Shown here: positions 15,801-25,507 of the stretch, in pieces
Layout of the letters: each line of letters opens with the position of its first letter
Numbering within the stretch: the stretch's first letter is position 1
Assembly: GCF_016925535.1 (NCBI RefSeq)
Contig: NZ_CP070496.1
Location: forward strand, 1,488,001-1,552,000
DNA from: Natronoglycomyces albus
Lineage (GTDB): Bacteria; Actinomycetota; Actinomycetes; Mycobacteriales; Micromonosporaceae
Length of the DNA: 64,000 nt
Direction of reading: 5' to 3'
Translations under genes and position numbers: made by a program
The notes under the pieces: generated by a model
The model's database searches: none
Told to the model about the DNA's origin: nothing
The model's input: only the letters and a program-made list of their open reading frames with translations

Positions 15801-17183
15801 GTGAAAAGCACCGTCGAGACCCTGAGTCCGACCAGGGTACGGCTGTCGGTGGAGGTGCCGTTCGAAGAGCTGTCCCCTCACATCGCCGAGGCGTACAAGC
15901 AGGTCGGACAGCAGGTCCGCGTGCCCGGGTTCCGTCCCGGCAAGGCGCCCAAGGCCATCATCGACCAGCGAGTGGGCCGTGACGCCATCTACGCCCAAGC
16001 GATCGATGGAGTCATGCAGACCAACGTGATGCAGGCCCTTCAGGACGAAGAGATCACACCACTGGGTCGCCCCGAGGTGACCGACATGGACAAGATCGAA
16101 GAAGGCGAGCCCTTCACGTTCACCTTCGAGACTGACGTCACGCCGGACTTCGAGATGCCGGAATTCTCCAGCCTCAAAGCCGAAGTCGAGCGCAAAGGCG
16201 TCGACGAGGCCGCTGTGGACGAAGACATCGAGGGCGTCCGCCTCCGTTTCTCATCGCTGAAGACCGTTGAACGGGCCGCTGACAATGGTGACTTCGTCGT
16301 CATCGACCTCAAGGCCACCATCGACGGCGAAGAAGTCGAGGGCGGATCCGCCGAGGCCATGTCGCACGAAGTTGGCGCCGGGGGGCTAGTCGACGGGCTG
16401 GACGAGGCCCTCGTCGGAATGTCCGCTGGCAGCAGCACGACCATCAAAGCTCCGCTGGCCGCCGGTGACAAGGCCGGTGACGACGCCGACATTGAGATCA
16501 CAGTGCAGGCCGTCAAGGAACGTGAACTGCCGGAGCTGGACGACGAATTCGCCCAGATGGCCTCGGAGTTCGACACAATCGCCGAGCTGCGCGAATCAAC
16601 CCGTGAGCGTCTCGCCAAGCAGTCCGAACTGAGTCTGGCGGGCGCTGCCCGCGAGAAGGTTCTCGACGCGCTGCTTAGCGCGGTGGACGTCCCGCTACCG
16701 GAGAAGGCGGTCGCCGATGAGATCGAGCACCGCAAGAAGCACTTGGCCGACCAGGTTTCGCAGTTCGGTAGCTCGTTCGAAGATTACCTACAGATGATGG
16801 GTAAGTCCGCCGAAGAGTTCGAAGCTGAAACCAAGGAAGAGGTGGAGAACAACCTCCGCCAGGCCATCGTCCTCAACCGCATCGCGCGGGAGAAAGAGGT
16901 CGAGGTCTCCAACGACCAGCTCACCGCCGAAGTCATGCGCATCGCCCAACAGCAGGGCGTGCCACAAGAGCAGTTCCCCGAGTTCGTCCAGCAGCTGCGC
17001 CAGCAGGGTTCGCTCCAACAAGTTGGAGGCGACCTGCGTCGCCGTTTGGCCCTCGAAGAGGTCGTCAAGGAAGCCAGCATCGCCGATGACTCCGGTACGG
17101 CTCTGACTTCCGAGGAGCTCTTCCCGGGACGCGCCGAGGCCGAAGCGGCCGCGGAAGAATCCGAAGAGGCCGACGACAAATAG
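15801..17183 (+). CDS. tig: Trigger factor, ribosome-associated chaperone/prolyl isomerase
   Basis: 460 residues. The ribosome-binding signature VPGFRPGKAP lies near residue 45. The FKBP-like PPIase domain follows (about 150-240), then the long helical C-terminal domain and an acidic tail (AEAEAAAEESEEADDK). GTG 15801 follows AGGAG (15790-15794). The frame is open upstream but lacks a ribosome site. Placement before clpP1-clpP2 and clpX is the usual bacterial order for protein folding and quality control. Confidence 0.96.
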   Translation: MKSTVETLSPTRVRLSVEVPFEELSPHIAEAYKQVGQQVRVPGFRPGKAPKAIIDQRVGRDAIYAQAIDGVMQTNVMQALQDEEITPLGRPEVTDMDKIEEGEPFTFTFETDVTPDFEMPEFSSLKAEVERKGVDEAAVDEDIEGVRLRFSSLKTVERAADNGDFVVIDLKATIDGEEVEGGSAEAMSHEVGAGGLVDGLDEALVGMSAGSSTTIKAPLAAGDKAGDDADIEITVQAVKERELPELDDEFAQMASEFDTIAELRESTRERLAKQSELSLAGAAREKVLDALLSAVDVPLPEKAVADEIEHRKKHLADQVSQFGSSFEDYLQMMGKSAEEFEAETKEEVENNLRQAIVLNRIAREKEVEVSNDQLTAEVMRIAQQQGVPQEQFPEFVQQLRQQGSLQQVGGDLRRRLALEEVVKEASIADDSGTALTSEELFPGRAEAEAAAEESEEADDK

Positions 17184-17257
17184 GCCCGTGCGAAGACACG
17201 CCGGGCTGCATGAGACTCTCCCCGGAGTGATCCGAGGAAGTCTTACCCCATGACGAA

Positions 17258-17296
17258 GACGGACTCGCTGTTAAAGCGGCGAGTCCGTCCTTCGTT
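17258..17296 (+). terminator. Terminator of tig
   Basis: GACGGACTCGC (17258-17268) and GCGAGTCCGTC (17279-17289) form a perfect 11-bp stem with a 10-base loop, followed by a moderately T-rich tail. It lies 75 bases after the tig stop and separates tig from clpP1. Confidence 0.8.
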
Positions 17297-17444
17297 ATGC
17301 CACGGGCGATGGCGGATGGATAAGGAAGATATCCGCTGGGAGCGAACAGGGCCTTATGCGCTCTTCAATCGGGCCTGTGGCGGGCTAAGGTCTTGTACAG
17401 GCATCACTAAAATGCATTCCGTCTCTACTGACAAGAAGGTGCGA

Positions 17445-18074
17445 ATGATGGCACATCTCAAAGACATGTACGCCCCCTCAGCCCGCCGCGGCAATGGGGG
17501 AGCGACTTCGGTTGGCCTCGACGACATGGTGTTCGACCGCCTCCTGCGGGAGCGCGTCATCTTCCTCGGCACCGATGTCAACTCCGAGGTGGCCAACCGC
17601 ATCTGCGCCCAGTTGGTGCTCTTGGAAGCCGAGGACCCTGAGCGCGATATCAAGCTCTACATCAATTCGCCCGGGGGCTCCGTCTACGACGGCATGGCTA
17701 TCTACGACACCATGCAGTTCATCAAGAATGACGTTGCCACTGTCGCGATGGGCATGGCGGCTTCCATGGGGCAACTTTTGCTGTGCGCCGGAACCACCGG
17801 TAAGCGTTACGCGTTGCCTCACTGCCGGATCATGATGCACCAGCCCTCCGGTGGTATTGGTGGTACCGCATCCGACGTGGCTATTTTGGCCGAGCAGATG
17901 CTCTACACGAAGAAGATGTTCCAGGAACGCGTTTCTTTCCACACCGGCCAGTCGATGGAGACCATTGAGCGTGACTCTGACCGCGACCGCTGGTTCACCG
18001 CTGACGAGGCCAAGGACTACGGATTCATTGACCACGTAGTGAGCCGGGCGACCGACGTTCGCCCCGGGAACTAA
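17445..18074 (+). CDS. clpP1: ATP-dependent Clp protease proteolytic subunit ClpP1
   Basis: 209 residues. The catalytic serine lies in MGMAASMGQLLL, the histidine in IMMHQPSGG, and the aspartate in the RDSDRDRWFTADEA region. Two adjacent ATG codons (17445, 17448) follow AAGAAGG. Upstream in-frame starts exist but lack such a site. Actinobacteria need two different ClpP rings, and clpP2 follows 28 bases later, so both are probably made from one transcript. Confidence 0.96.
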   Translation: MMAHLKDMYAPSARRGNGGATSVGLDDMVFDRLLRERVIFLGTDVNSEVANRICAQLVLLEAEDPERDIKLYINSPGGSVYDGMAIYDTMQFIKNDVATVAMGMAASMGQLLLCAGTTGKRYALPHCRIMMHQPSGGIGGTASDVAILAEQMLYTKKMFQERVSFHTGQSMETIERDSDRDRWFTADEAKDYGFIDHVVSRATDVRPGN

Positions 18075-18102
18075 CAGAAGAACGTCTGGAAGGATTACAC
18101 CG

Positions 18103-18729
18103 ATGGATTTCAAGCCCCAAGCTCGCTACATCGTCCCGTCGTTCACCGAGAAGACCTCGTATGGCGTCAAGGAGATGAACCCGTACAACAAGATGTTCGA
18201 GGACCGAATCATCTTCCTGGGTTCCCCGGTGGATGACACCTCGGCCAACGACATCATGTCGCAGCTGATCGTGCTGGAAGGCAACGATCCCGACCGTGAC
18301 ATCACGATGTACATCAATTCTCCGGGCGGTTCACTGACCGCTCTGATGGCCATCTACGACACCATGCAGTACGTGCGCCCCGACATTCAGACGGTGTGCA
18401 TGGGCCAGGCCGCCTCCGCCGCCGCCGTGCTGCTGGCCGCAGGAACACCCGGCAAACGCACCGCGTTGCCGAACTCTCGCGTCATCATCCACCAGCCCGC
18501 CACTGAAGGTACTTTCGGTCAGGCCTCCGACATGGAGATCCAGGCCCGGGAGATCCTGCGGATGCGTACCCAGCTGGAAGAAGTGCTTGCCCGCCACACC
18601 GGCCAGAGCGTCGAGAAGATCCGCAAAGACATCGAACGCGACAAGATCTTCACCGCTGACGAGGCTGCCCAGTACGGCATCGTCGACAATGTGCTGGCCT
18701 ACCGCAAGAAGAACGCCATCGCTTCTTAG
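18103..18729 (+). CDS. clpP2: ATP-dependent Clp protease proteolytic subunit ClpP2
   Basis: 208 residues. The catalytic Ser lies in MGQAASAAAVLL, the His in IIHQPATEG, and DIERDKIFTADEAAQYGIVD is the typical end. GGAAGGA precedes ATG 18103. Together with ClpP1 it forms the mixed 14-mer that works with ClpX (19099) and ClpC. Confidence 0.96.
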   Translation: MDFKPQARYIVPSFTEKTSYGVKEMNPYNKMFEDRIIFLGSPVDDTSANDIMSQLIVLEGNDPDRDITMYINSPGGSLTALMAIYDTMQYVRPDIQTVCMGQAASAAAVLLAAGTPGKRTALPNSRVIIHQPATEGTFGQASDMEIQAREILRMRTQLEEVLARHTGQSVEKIRKDIERDKIFTADEAAQYGIVDNVLAYRKKNAIAS

Positions 18730-19098
18730 GCTGCTGTGACCAACGGTTCTGTTGAGTCCTGCGCGTTTGCCTAGGCGCTAGGGGCGCGTGTGGCGTGGGG
18801 GTCGATGGTCACCGATGACACTTTTGGCAACGAAGTGGTAAGGGATTAGTAAAGTCTGCATTGAGCGGCTCGGTGGTCCACCGCCGGGCCGCTTCGGCAT
18901 AAACAGGGCGAATAGCCTGTTCAGTGACGAAAATAACGACTGTTCGTACAAGGTTGACTGATACTCATCTATATTGAAAGGTGGTTAGTCGGCCCGTCAC
19001 CGGGTACGGTGACGGTGGCGGTTATAGCGATCGTCGCCAATAATGGATGAGAACCTCCCGGTTCGAATGACCACCGAATGCGCGCAAGGAGTGAAGCG
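18730..19098. other. Intergenic region between clpP2 and clpX
   Basis: 369 bases without a gene. An imperfect GC-rich hairpin around 18863-18893 (GGTGGTCCACC core flanked by GCGGC and GCCGC) may end the clpP transcript. TTGACT at 18954 and TATATT at 18970 are promoter-like hexamers but are only 10 bases apart, so they do not form a standard promoter together. Confidence 0.5.
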
Positions 19099-20424
19099 AT
19101 GGCTCCACGGCTAGGCGAGGGCGAGATGCTCAAGTGCTCGTTCTGCGGAAAATCGCCGCAGCGCCAGGTGCGCACGCTCATTGCGGGGCCCGGTGTCTAC
19201 ATCTGCGATGAATGCATCGATCTGTGCAACGAGATCATTGAAGAGGAACAGGCCGAGGCCGCTGAGGTTGCTTGGGAGGATCTTCCCAAACCTAAGGACA
19301 TCGTGGAGTTCCTCGACCAGTTTGTCGTGGGACAGTCGGGCGCGAAGCGGTCGCTGGCCGTGGCCGTCTACAACCATTACAAGCGGGTCCAGGTCGGAAG
19401 CTTGGAACAGCACTCGCGAGCCGGGTCAGAGCCCGTCGAGTTGCAAAAGTCGAACATTCTCATGGTTGGGCCGACCGGTTCGGGTAAAACCCACTTGGCT
19501 CAGACTCTCGCCCGGATTCTAAACGTCCCCTTCGCGATCGCCGACGCCACCGCCCTGACAGAGGCCGGATACGTCGGCGATGACGTGGAGAACATTCTCC
19601 TTAAGTTGATTCAGGCCGCCGACTACGACGTCAGCCGAGCCGAAACGGGAATCATTTACATTGATGAGGTCGACAAGGCCTCCCGAAAGGCCGAGAACCC
19701 TTCGATCACCCGCGATGTCTCCGGCGAGGGCGTCCAGCAAGCACTTCTGAAGATTCTGGAAGGCACGGTGGCCTCGGTGCCGCCGCAAGGCGGACGTAAG
19801 CATCCGCAGCAGGACAACATTCAGATCGACACCTCCAACATCCTCTTTATCTGTGGCGGAGCCTTCGCCGGTGTCGAAGACATCATCAAGGAACGCATGG
19901 GCAAGCGCCGGGTCGGTTTCACCGCCGAACTCTACAGCGCCGGTGACACTGAAGCCGACGAGCTGGTTTCGCAGGTCATGCCTGACGATTTGCTGAAGTA
20001 CGGCCTGATTCCCGAAATGGTGGGTCGGCTGCCGATCATCACCACTGTCGAGCACCTCGACAAAGACACGATGTTGAAGATCCTCACCGAGCCGCGCAAC
20101 GCCTTGGTCAAGCAGTACCAGCGATTGTTGGAACTCGACGGTGTCGAGTTGGTCTTTGAGGATGCCGCCTTGGAACCCATTGTCGAGCAGGCGATGCTGC
20201 GAGGGACGGGCGCTCGTGGGCTGCGGGCCATCATGGAAGAGGTCCTGCAGCCGGTCATGTTCGAGATCCCCAGCCATGCCGACGAGGTGGCCCGAGTGGT
20301 GATCACGGCCGACGTCGTCAAACGAAACGTCAATCCGACCCTGGTGCCGCGCACGGCCGCAGAGAAGAAGAGCCCGAAACTACGGCCCTATCACGCCACC
20401 GAAAAGAATGAGCGTTCCGCCTGA
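19099..20424 (+). CDS. clpX: ATP-dependent Clp protease ATP-binding subunit ClpX
   Basis: 441 residues from ATG 19099, which has AAGGAG eight bases upstream. The N-terminal zinc-binding domain is CSFCGKS...CDECIDLC. The AAA+ motifs are [11 protein letters not shown] (Walker A), IIYIDEVDK (Walker B) and the sensor and ClpP-binding regions including the RMGKRRVGF stretch. It unfolds substrates for the ClpP1P2 chamber. Confidence 0.97.
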   Translation: MAPRLGEGEMLKCSFCGKSPQRQVRTLIAGPGVYICDECIDLCNEIIEEEQAEAAEVAWEDLPKPKDIVEFLDQFVVGQSGAKRSLAVAVYNHYKRVQVGSLEQHSRAGSEPVELQKSNILMVGPTGSGKTHLAQTLARILNVPFAIADATALTEAGYVGDDVENILLKLIQAADYDVSRAETGIIYIDEVDKASRKAENPSITRDVSGEGVQQALLKILEGTVASVPPQGGRKHPQQDNIQIDTSNILFICGGAFAGVEDIIKERMGKRRVGFTAELYSAGDTEADELVSQVMPDDLLKYGLIPEMVGRLPIITTVEHLDKDTMLKILTEPRNALVKQYQRLLELDGVELVFEDAALEPIVEQAMLRGTGARGLRAIMEEVLQPVMFEIPSHADEVARVVITADVVKRNVNPTLVPRTAAEKKSPKLRPYHATEKNERSA

Positions 20425-20497
20425 CGAAACGGTTTGACTGTCTTAACTCCCGCGAAAACCACTAGCTGGCGCTGATCGAGATTCGTACGATCATGCT

Positions 20498-20917
20498 ATG
20501 AGCCCCGCGCATGGTTTGCTTCCCTCTCTCCGGCACACCTTCACCTGGCGCGGTCGCCACGTGCGATGGAACACCTATGGTCAAGGTCCGCCCGTTGTGT
20601 TTTGCCACGGTACCCCGTGGTCCTCTTACTTGTGGCACCCATTCGCCGTCGCACTGTCTGAGAACTATCGTGTCTACGAATGGGACATGCCCGGCTATGG
20701 TCAATCCTCGAAGCAGCCTGACCACGACGTGGGCCTCGATTTCCAAGGTGAACTGTTCGCCGCGTTGCTAGGCGAGTGGAATGTGGACGCACCGCATGTG
20801 ATCGCCCATGACTATGGTGGCGCGGTGTCGCTGCGTGCGCATTTGCTGCGCGATTGTGCCTTCGTCTCATTCGCGTTGTCAACGTGGCTGTCCGAGGTGA
20901 CTACATCGATAAGATGA
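20498..20917 (+). pseudogene. Truncated alpha/beta hydrolase
   Basis: 139 residues matching the N-terminal half of alpha/beta hydrolases of the haloalkane dehalogenase type: the oxyanion region VVFCHGTPWSSYLW, DMPGYGQS, and the nucleophile elbow region VIAHDYGGAVSLRAH. The family is normally about 280 residues. The cap domain and the catalytic His are missing. The homology stops near residue 125 and the frame ends after an unrelated tail. Only 32 bases separate it from the next gene, so the 3' half was deleted. Confidence 0.65.
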
Positions 20918-20949
20918 TGACCCCTCAGCGGTGATCACGGCAGCGATTT

Positions 20950-21342
20950 TCAGGAGTCGCGCTGGTCCTTGTCGCTTTCGTCCTTTTCATTGGACGAGGA
21001 GTCGTCGCGTTCCTCATCGGCTTCATTGCGGCGTAGTTGCCGGTCGAGATCGCGCAGAAAGTCCGGGTCATCGTCGGGAGCTACGGGGCCGCGAGGACGG
21101 CGTGGGCCGCCGCCTCGGCCTCCGTTGGGGTGACGTTTGGCCGCGGAACCGCCGCCGTCGGGACGGGCTCGACCAAAGGTGAACCACAGGATTCCGCCGA
21201 GTATCGGCAGAAAGACGATGATCAGCACCCAGACGGCCTTGGGGAAGCGACGCGGGGCCTCATCACCTCCGAGGCAGTCGGCGACGGCGGCGATGAGCAA
21301 AGCGAGATGAGCCAAGAAGGCGAATATCAGGACGCGGACCAT
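20950..21342 (-). CDS. PLDc_N-domain membrane protein
   Basis: 130 residues. Two membrane helices (LIFAFLAHLALLIAAVADCL and AVWVLIIVFLPILGGILWFT) enclose the short FPKAVW turn typical of the phospholipase-D N-terminal (PLDc_N) family. A glycine/arginine-rich segment and a highly charged, acidic C-terminal tail follow. Such proteins are common in actinobacteria; the function is unknown. Confidence 0.75.
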   Translation of the reverse strand: MVRVLIFAFLAHLALLIAAVADCLGGDEAPRRFPKAVWVLIIVFLPILGGILWFTFGRARPDGGGSAAKRHPNGGRGGGPRRPRGPVAPDDDPDFLRDLDRQLRRNEADEERDDSSSNEKDESDKDQRDS

Positions 21343-21595
21343 GTCCTACATGATGCCTTGTCGACTAGAAGGGTTGCCAACCTGGTTTGCCTTACCCGGA
21401 AAACTTTTGCCTGTGTCGGAGGCAATGCGGGTCTGGGCCGACGTTTGCTGGTTGGATGAAGGTGGGACGTGACGCATAAGACAGTCCGCATCACGCCCCA
21501 CAAGCTACCGATGAGTAACTTAGTGCGCTATAGTTCACGTCACAGCCCTCGGCCGAGTAACGTGACTGAGGCTGAGGCAGGATAAAGAGCAATGA

Positions 21596-21620
21596 GCCAC
21601 CTCGCCACCCATGAGGTGGC
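21596..21620 (+). promoter_or_regulatory. Hairpin in the 5' region of etfB
   Basis: GCCACCTC (21596-21603) pairs with GAGGTGGC (21613-21620), 54 bases before the etfB start. There is no T-run. It lies in the 332-base gap 21343-21674, which otherwise holds no gene and presumably carries the etfBA promoter. Confidence 0.35.
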
Positions 21621-21674
21621 GCACAGGAGCTCATACCTAGAGCTATGACCCAATCCCCCGTTGGAGGAGGGCAG

Positions 21675-22451
21675 ATGAACATCGTTGTTCTCGTCAAACA
21701 GGTGCCGGACTCGGGGCTGGAACGCCAGCTAACCGAAGACCTCACCGTGGATCGAGACGGATCCAATAACGTCATTGGTGAACTTGACGAACACGCCATC
21801 GAGGCGGCGCTGCAATTGCAGGCCGACCATGGCGGTGAAGTCACCATTTTGACTGTCGGGCCCGATTCCGCCACTGAAACCATCCGTAAGTCCCTCGCTA
21901 TGGGGGCAGACAAGGCCGTGCATGTTGAGGACGAGCGGATCGCTGGCTCGTGCGCGATGAGCACGTCCAAGGTGCTGGCAGCCGCCCTCAAGAAGCTTGA
22001 ATGGGACCTCGTCATCTCCGGCGCGGAGTCGACCGACTCCGGTATGGGCGTCATGCCCTACTTGCTGGCGGCCCACACGGGTGCCGCGGCCGCCACTGGA
22101 GCTCGCAAAATTGACAAGACCGACGAGGGTCTCACCATTGAGCACCAGACCGATAACGGCTACCAGGTGCTCAAGACCTCCACTCCGGCGATCGTGTCGG
22201 TGTGGGACACCATCAACACCCCGCGCTACCCCTCGCTGAAGGGCATCATGGCCGCCAAGCGCAAGCCCTTGGAGTCATGGGACCTCGACGACATCGAGGT
22301 GGACGCCTCCGAGGTAGGCACCGATGCCGCCACGACGGCCGTCGTCAGCGCAACCAAGCGCCCGCCGCGCGAAGCCGGGAAAGTTGTGACCGACGAGGGA
22401 GAAGGCGGCAAGGATCTGGCCGACTTCCTGGCATCCGAGAAGTTCATCTAG
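21675..22451 (+). CDS. etfB: Electron transfer flavoprotein beta subunit
   Basis: 258 residues. The N-terminus MNIVVLVKQVPDSG, the ADKAVHVED segment, ISGAESTDSGMGVMPYLLA and the late IMAAKRKPLE are typical of EtfB/FixA. ATG 21675 is preceded by GGAGGAGGG. With EtfA it accepts electrons from acyl-CoA dehydrogenases. etfA follows 18 bases later. Confidence 0.96.
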   Translation: MNIVVLVKQVPDSGLERQLTEDLTVDRDGSNNVIGELDEHAIEAALQLQADHGGEVTILTVGPDSATETIRKSLAMGADKAVHVEDERIAGSCAMSTSKVLAAALKKLEWDLVISGAESTDSGMGVMPYLLAAHTGAAAATGARKIDKTDEGLTIEHQTDNGYQVLKTSTPAIVSVWDTINTPRYPSLKGIMAAKRKPLESWDLDDIEVDASEVGTDAATTAVVSATKRPPREAGKVVTDEGEGGKDLADFLASEKFI

Positions 22452-22469
22452 AGGAAAGGAGTATCCATC

Positions 22470-23414
22470 ATGGCTGAAGTCTTTGTATATGTGGATTCGG
22501 CTGGCAAGCTAGCCGCTGAAATGCTGACCATGGCCCGTCCTCTCGGTGAGGTCTCGGCGGTCATCGTCTCTGAGCCAGGTGACAGTGCCGAAGCCGTAGC
22601 CCAAGCTGCCGAGTACGGGGCCAGCAAGGTTTATCTCGCTGAAGTCGCGGGGGTGGGGGACTACTTCATGGTTCCCAAAGCTGACGTGGTCACCGAACTG
22701 TTCAAGGAGCACGCGCCTTCGGCGGTACTGCTTCCGTCGACCTCGGAGGGTAAGGCCGTCGCCGCCTATCTGGCTGTCAGCACCGGCAACGGCTTGTTGA
22801 CCGATGTCAGCGCCCTGGATGCCGAGGGGCAGGCTACGCAAGAGATCTTCGCTGGCGCTTCGGTGTCGACCTCGAAGGTGACCAAGGGAGTCCCGATCGT
22901 CACCGTCAAGGCCAACTCGTTGGCAGCGGAACCCTCGTCCTCGACTCCGGAACAGGTCGCGGTTGAGGCGAGCATTTCCGAGAGCGCCAAGAAGGTCGCC
23001 GTGGTCGAGAAGGTCGAGGAGCCCAAGGGTGACCGTCCGGATCTGACCGAGGCCGGGGTTGTCGTCTCTGGCGGTCGCGGCGTTGGCTCGGCTGAGCAGT
23101 TCAAGCTCATCGAGGACGTTGCTGACGCGCTTGGTGGAGCCGTGGGCGCTTCGCGTGCGGCCACCGACGCGGGATACTACCCGCACAAGTTCCAGGTGGG
23201 GCAAACCGGTACGACTGTCAGCCCACAGCTGTATGTGGCCGCCGGTATTTCCGGGGCGATTCAGCACCGAGCTGGCATGCAGACCTCCCGCACCATCGTG
23301 GCTGTGAATAAGGACGCCGATGCCCCGATCTTCTCCCTAGCCGACTACGGAGTAGTGGGGGACCTGTTTAAGGTCCTGCCGCAGCTGCTGGAGAACGTCG
23401 AAGCTCGCAAGTAA
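22470..23414 (+). CDS. etfA: Electron transfer flavoprotein alpha subunit
   Basis: 314 residues. The C-terminal FAD domain is intact: VVSGGRGVGS, then VGQTGTTVSPQLYVAAGISG and IVAVNKDADAPIF. GGAAAGGAG precedes ATG 22470. It forms the FAD-binding half of the ETF heterodimer. Co-location with iscS and mnmA matches the mycobacterial order. Confidence 0.96.
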   Translation: MAEVFVYVDSAGKLAAEMLTMARPLGEVSAVIVSEPGDSAEAVAQAAEYGASKVYLAEVAGVGDYFMVPKADVVTELFKEHAPSAVLLPSTSEGKAVAAYLAVSTGNGLLTDVSALDAEGQATQEIFAGASVSTSKVTKGVPIVTVKANSLAAEPSSSTPEQVAVEASISESAKKVAVVEKVEEPKGDRPDLTEAGVVVSGGRGVGSAEQFKLIEDVADALGGAVGASRAATDAGYYPHKFQVGQTGTTVSPQLYVAAGISGAIQHRAGMQTSRTIVAVNKDADAPIFSLADYGVVGDLFKVLPQLLENVEARK

Positions 23415-23445
23415 GACGCGCCAGCCGCGCTGGTTTCTGAGAGTG

Positions 23446-23482
23446 GCTCCCACCGCACTGCGGTGGGAGCTTCCTTCGTTTT
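23446..23482 (+). terminator. Terminator of etfBA
   Basis: GCTCCCACCGC (23446-23456) and GCGGTGGGAGC (23460-23470) form a perfect 11-bp stem with a three-base loop, followed by TTCCTTCGTTTT. It is a classic intrinsic terminator 31 bases after the etfA stop. Confidence 0.92.
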
Positions 23483-23555
23483 ACGGAGCTGTCGGCTATG
23501 CTGACCCGATCTCACATCTGTGGAATACCACCAAAGCCCTTTGGAGGAACGAACT

Positions 23556-24167
23556 ATGGCGACCCAAGCAGTTGCGCACCTAGAGCCCCGCGTTCTCGCC
23601 GAGGCTCTGCCCGAAGCCGGCCGGGTCGCAGCCTGGGCCCGTGAAGCCGCTCTTGTGTTCGGCGGAGCGGCTGCCGTTGGAATCAGCGCTCAAGTCGCGG
23701 TCCCGATCCCTTTCATTACCCCAGTGCCATTCGTGCTGACCACCCTGACTGTGCTGCTTTTGGGTGCTGCCTACGGCCCGATCCGCGCCGGTATCACCAT
23801 TGCCGTGTACCTGGCCGTGGGAGCGGCGGGAATGCCATGGTTCTCGGAGGCTACTTCTGGCTTGGGGCATCCTTCCTCTGGCTACATTGTTGGCTTCCTG
23901 CTGGCGGCCATTGTCGTCGGAGCACTGGCCCGTCGCGGTGGTGACCGTACGTTCCTCAAGACCTCAGGTCTCATGGTCGTCGGCAGCCTCATTATCTACG
24001 CTGTCGGCGTCCCCTACCTGGCCTATGCCACCGGCATGGGATTCTCCGAGGCGCTTTACAAGGGCATGGGGGTTTTCCTGGTCACCGACCTCATGAAGCT
24101 GCTAATTGCCGCCGCCTTGTTGCCCGCCGCGTGGAAGGGCGTGCAACGCCTGCGCAGCGACGCATAG
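23556..24167 (+). CDS. bioY: Biotin transporter substrate-binding subunit BioY
   Basis: 203 residues and about six membrane helices. The BioY pattern is visible: VPIPFITPVPFVLTTLTVLL, a PIRAGITIAVYLAVGAAGMP loop and GYIVGFLLAA. GGAGG (23543-23547) precedes ATG 23556. No bioMN (ECF ATPase and T component) follows, so it works alone or uses shared ECF modules. It has its own terminator. Confidence 0.94.
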   Translation: MATQAVAHLEPRVLAEALPEAGRVAAWAREAALVFGGAAAVGISAQVAVPIPFITPVPFVLTTLTVLLLGAAYGPIRAGITIAVYLAVGAAGMPWFSEATSGLGHPSSGYIVGFLLAAIVVGALARRGGDRTFLKTSGLMVVGSLIIYAVGVPYLAYATGMGFSEALYKGMGVFLVTDLMKLLIAAALLPAAWKGVQRLRSDA

Positions 24168-24177
24168 ATTCGATACG

Positions 24178-24218
24178 CGAAACGCCCGCCAGCGAATCTG
24201 GCGGGCGTTTCGCTTTCT
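24178..24218 (+). terminator. Terminator of bioY
   Basis: A perfect 15-bp stem, CGAAACGCCCGCCAG (24178-24192) with CTGGCGGGCGTTTCG (24198-24212), a five-base loop, and then CTTTCT. Confidence 0.92.
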
Positions 24219-24279
24219 ACGGGGTCAAAGCGATGAAATGTGAATCGAGGGGGATGAGCGAGGGGTTATTGGGTGGGCG

Positions 24280-25191
24280 TTAATCCCACTCCCAGGCTAT
24301 TCCCAGTGAACCCGGCTGCAACTGTGTCGCGACCAGCTCTACCGTGTTGTTGGCGCTCAGTTGCATGTCGCCGGTTTCCTTGCGTTGGCGACTGAGTTGG
24401 GTTTGTGCGAACTGATAGAGGCGGGTGGGTCGTTGTTCGGGGTCGAATCGCACCTGTAGGACGTATTGCTCCACCGAGTGGCGGAAGGCGTGTCCGTGCC
24501 CGTCGGAGAGGGTGTTGGTGCCGGAGATATTGACCTGGAACATCTGCAGGTCGCCCTGGTGTAGTGGACCGGGGAAGAGCACTTCGGCGACCATTGTGGG
24601 TTCCTTTGGGTGGCGCACCACTTTGCCGATCTCACAGTCCCGAACCGCCTCGAGTCTCACCTGCTCGATATCGCAGCCAGGGTCGCCTCTGTACAGCAGG
24701 ATGTATCGGTCTACGTCCTCGCGGCGTGCTCGCACCAGCATGGTCAGTTCCACCAGAGATTCTTGCCGGTGTTTGTTCACGTGCACCACCACTTGTTGCG
24801 TGATGATGTCGGCCAAATTTTCGCGTACCAATGGGACCTGGTCGGCCAGTTGGCGCACGTCCATTCCACCCAGAACGGTCTCTGGGTTGTCGCTGTCGGC
24901 CCGAAGTGTGCGTGGGCCGCGAGCACGGCGTGGTCCCAGCAGCGACCGTAGCGAACCTTCGGGTAGTTCCAGGATCTCTTCTAGGGTGTCGATTGCGGCC
25001 AGCGACTTCGGGTGTTCCGGTCGTGTCTTGCCGCTCTGCCAGTAGCTCAGGCTCGTGGTCGAGACGGTGACACCGCGGGCCGCCAGATGGTGGCGGATGC
25101 GATCCAGTCCCAGGCCACGTGCCTCGATTGCCGTTCGAAGCGCCACGTGGAAGGGGCCGTTGTCCAGTGCATCTGTCAATTCGGGGTTCAT
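24280..25191 (-). CDS. XRE-like transcriptional regulator
   Basis: 303 residues. The N-terminus holds a helix-turn-helix of XRE type (IRHHLAARGVTVSTTSLSYW, then QSGKTRPEHPKSL), with a helical linker to about residue 90. The rest is a larger domain of unknown function rich in beta strands (for example MVAEVLFPGPLHQGDLQMFQ) and is not recognised. It is transcribed away from iscS. The palindrome at 25399-25416 between them may be its operator. Confidence 0.7.
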   Translation of the reverse strand: MNPELTDALDNGPFHVALRTAIEARGLGLDRIRHHLAARGVTVSTTSLSYWQSGKTRPEHPKSLAAIDTLEEILELPEGSLRSLLGPRRARGPRTLRADSDNPETVLGGMDVRQLADQVPLVRENLADIITQQVVVHVNKHRQESLVELTMLVRARREDVDRYILLYRGDPGCDIEQVRLEAVRDCEIGKVVRHPKEPTMVAEVLFPGPLHQGDLQMFQVNISGTNTLSDGHGHAFRHSVEQYVLQVRFDPEQRPTRLYQFAQTQLSRQRKETGDMQLSANNTVELVATQLQPGSLGIAWEWD

Positions 25192-25398
25192 GGCTTTTCC
25201 AGCTACGGGAGTCTCCCTTTACTCAGGAGGCTTATGCAAAACCAATGGCTTGAGTTCGTTTATCGGCCGGGCGACGTGTGGTGGCCCCGGCCGCGGTGAC
25301 AGCTCATTCTTACATGTGCCTTCAAGATGAATCCGAGTATTATTTTCCGTTATGTGGCGGTATCTCGCTTATCCTAGTATGTTTCTGATCGGCCAGAT

Positions 25399-25416
25399 AG
25401 TTACCCGATGGTAACT
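25399..25416. promoter_or_regulatory. Inverted repeat between the XRE gene and iscS
   Basis: AGTTACC, CGAT, GGTAACT is a perfect 7-bp inverted repeat in the 316-base divergent region 25192-25507. It could bind the XRE regulator or control iscS. TAAACT at 25492, only 16 bases before the iscS ATG, is a -10-like box, which would make the iscS leader very short. Confidence 0.4.
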
Positions 25417-25507
25417 TTAGTGGTCATTGCCCACCAGTGTTTTCGATGAGGTAAGTGCACACCTCTGCCTGACAGCCTCGCGCGTCGAACCGTAAACTGG
25501 TCAAGCT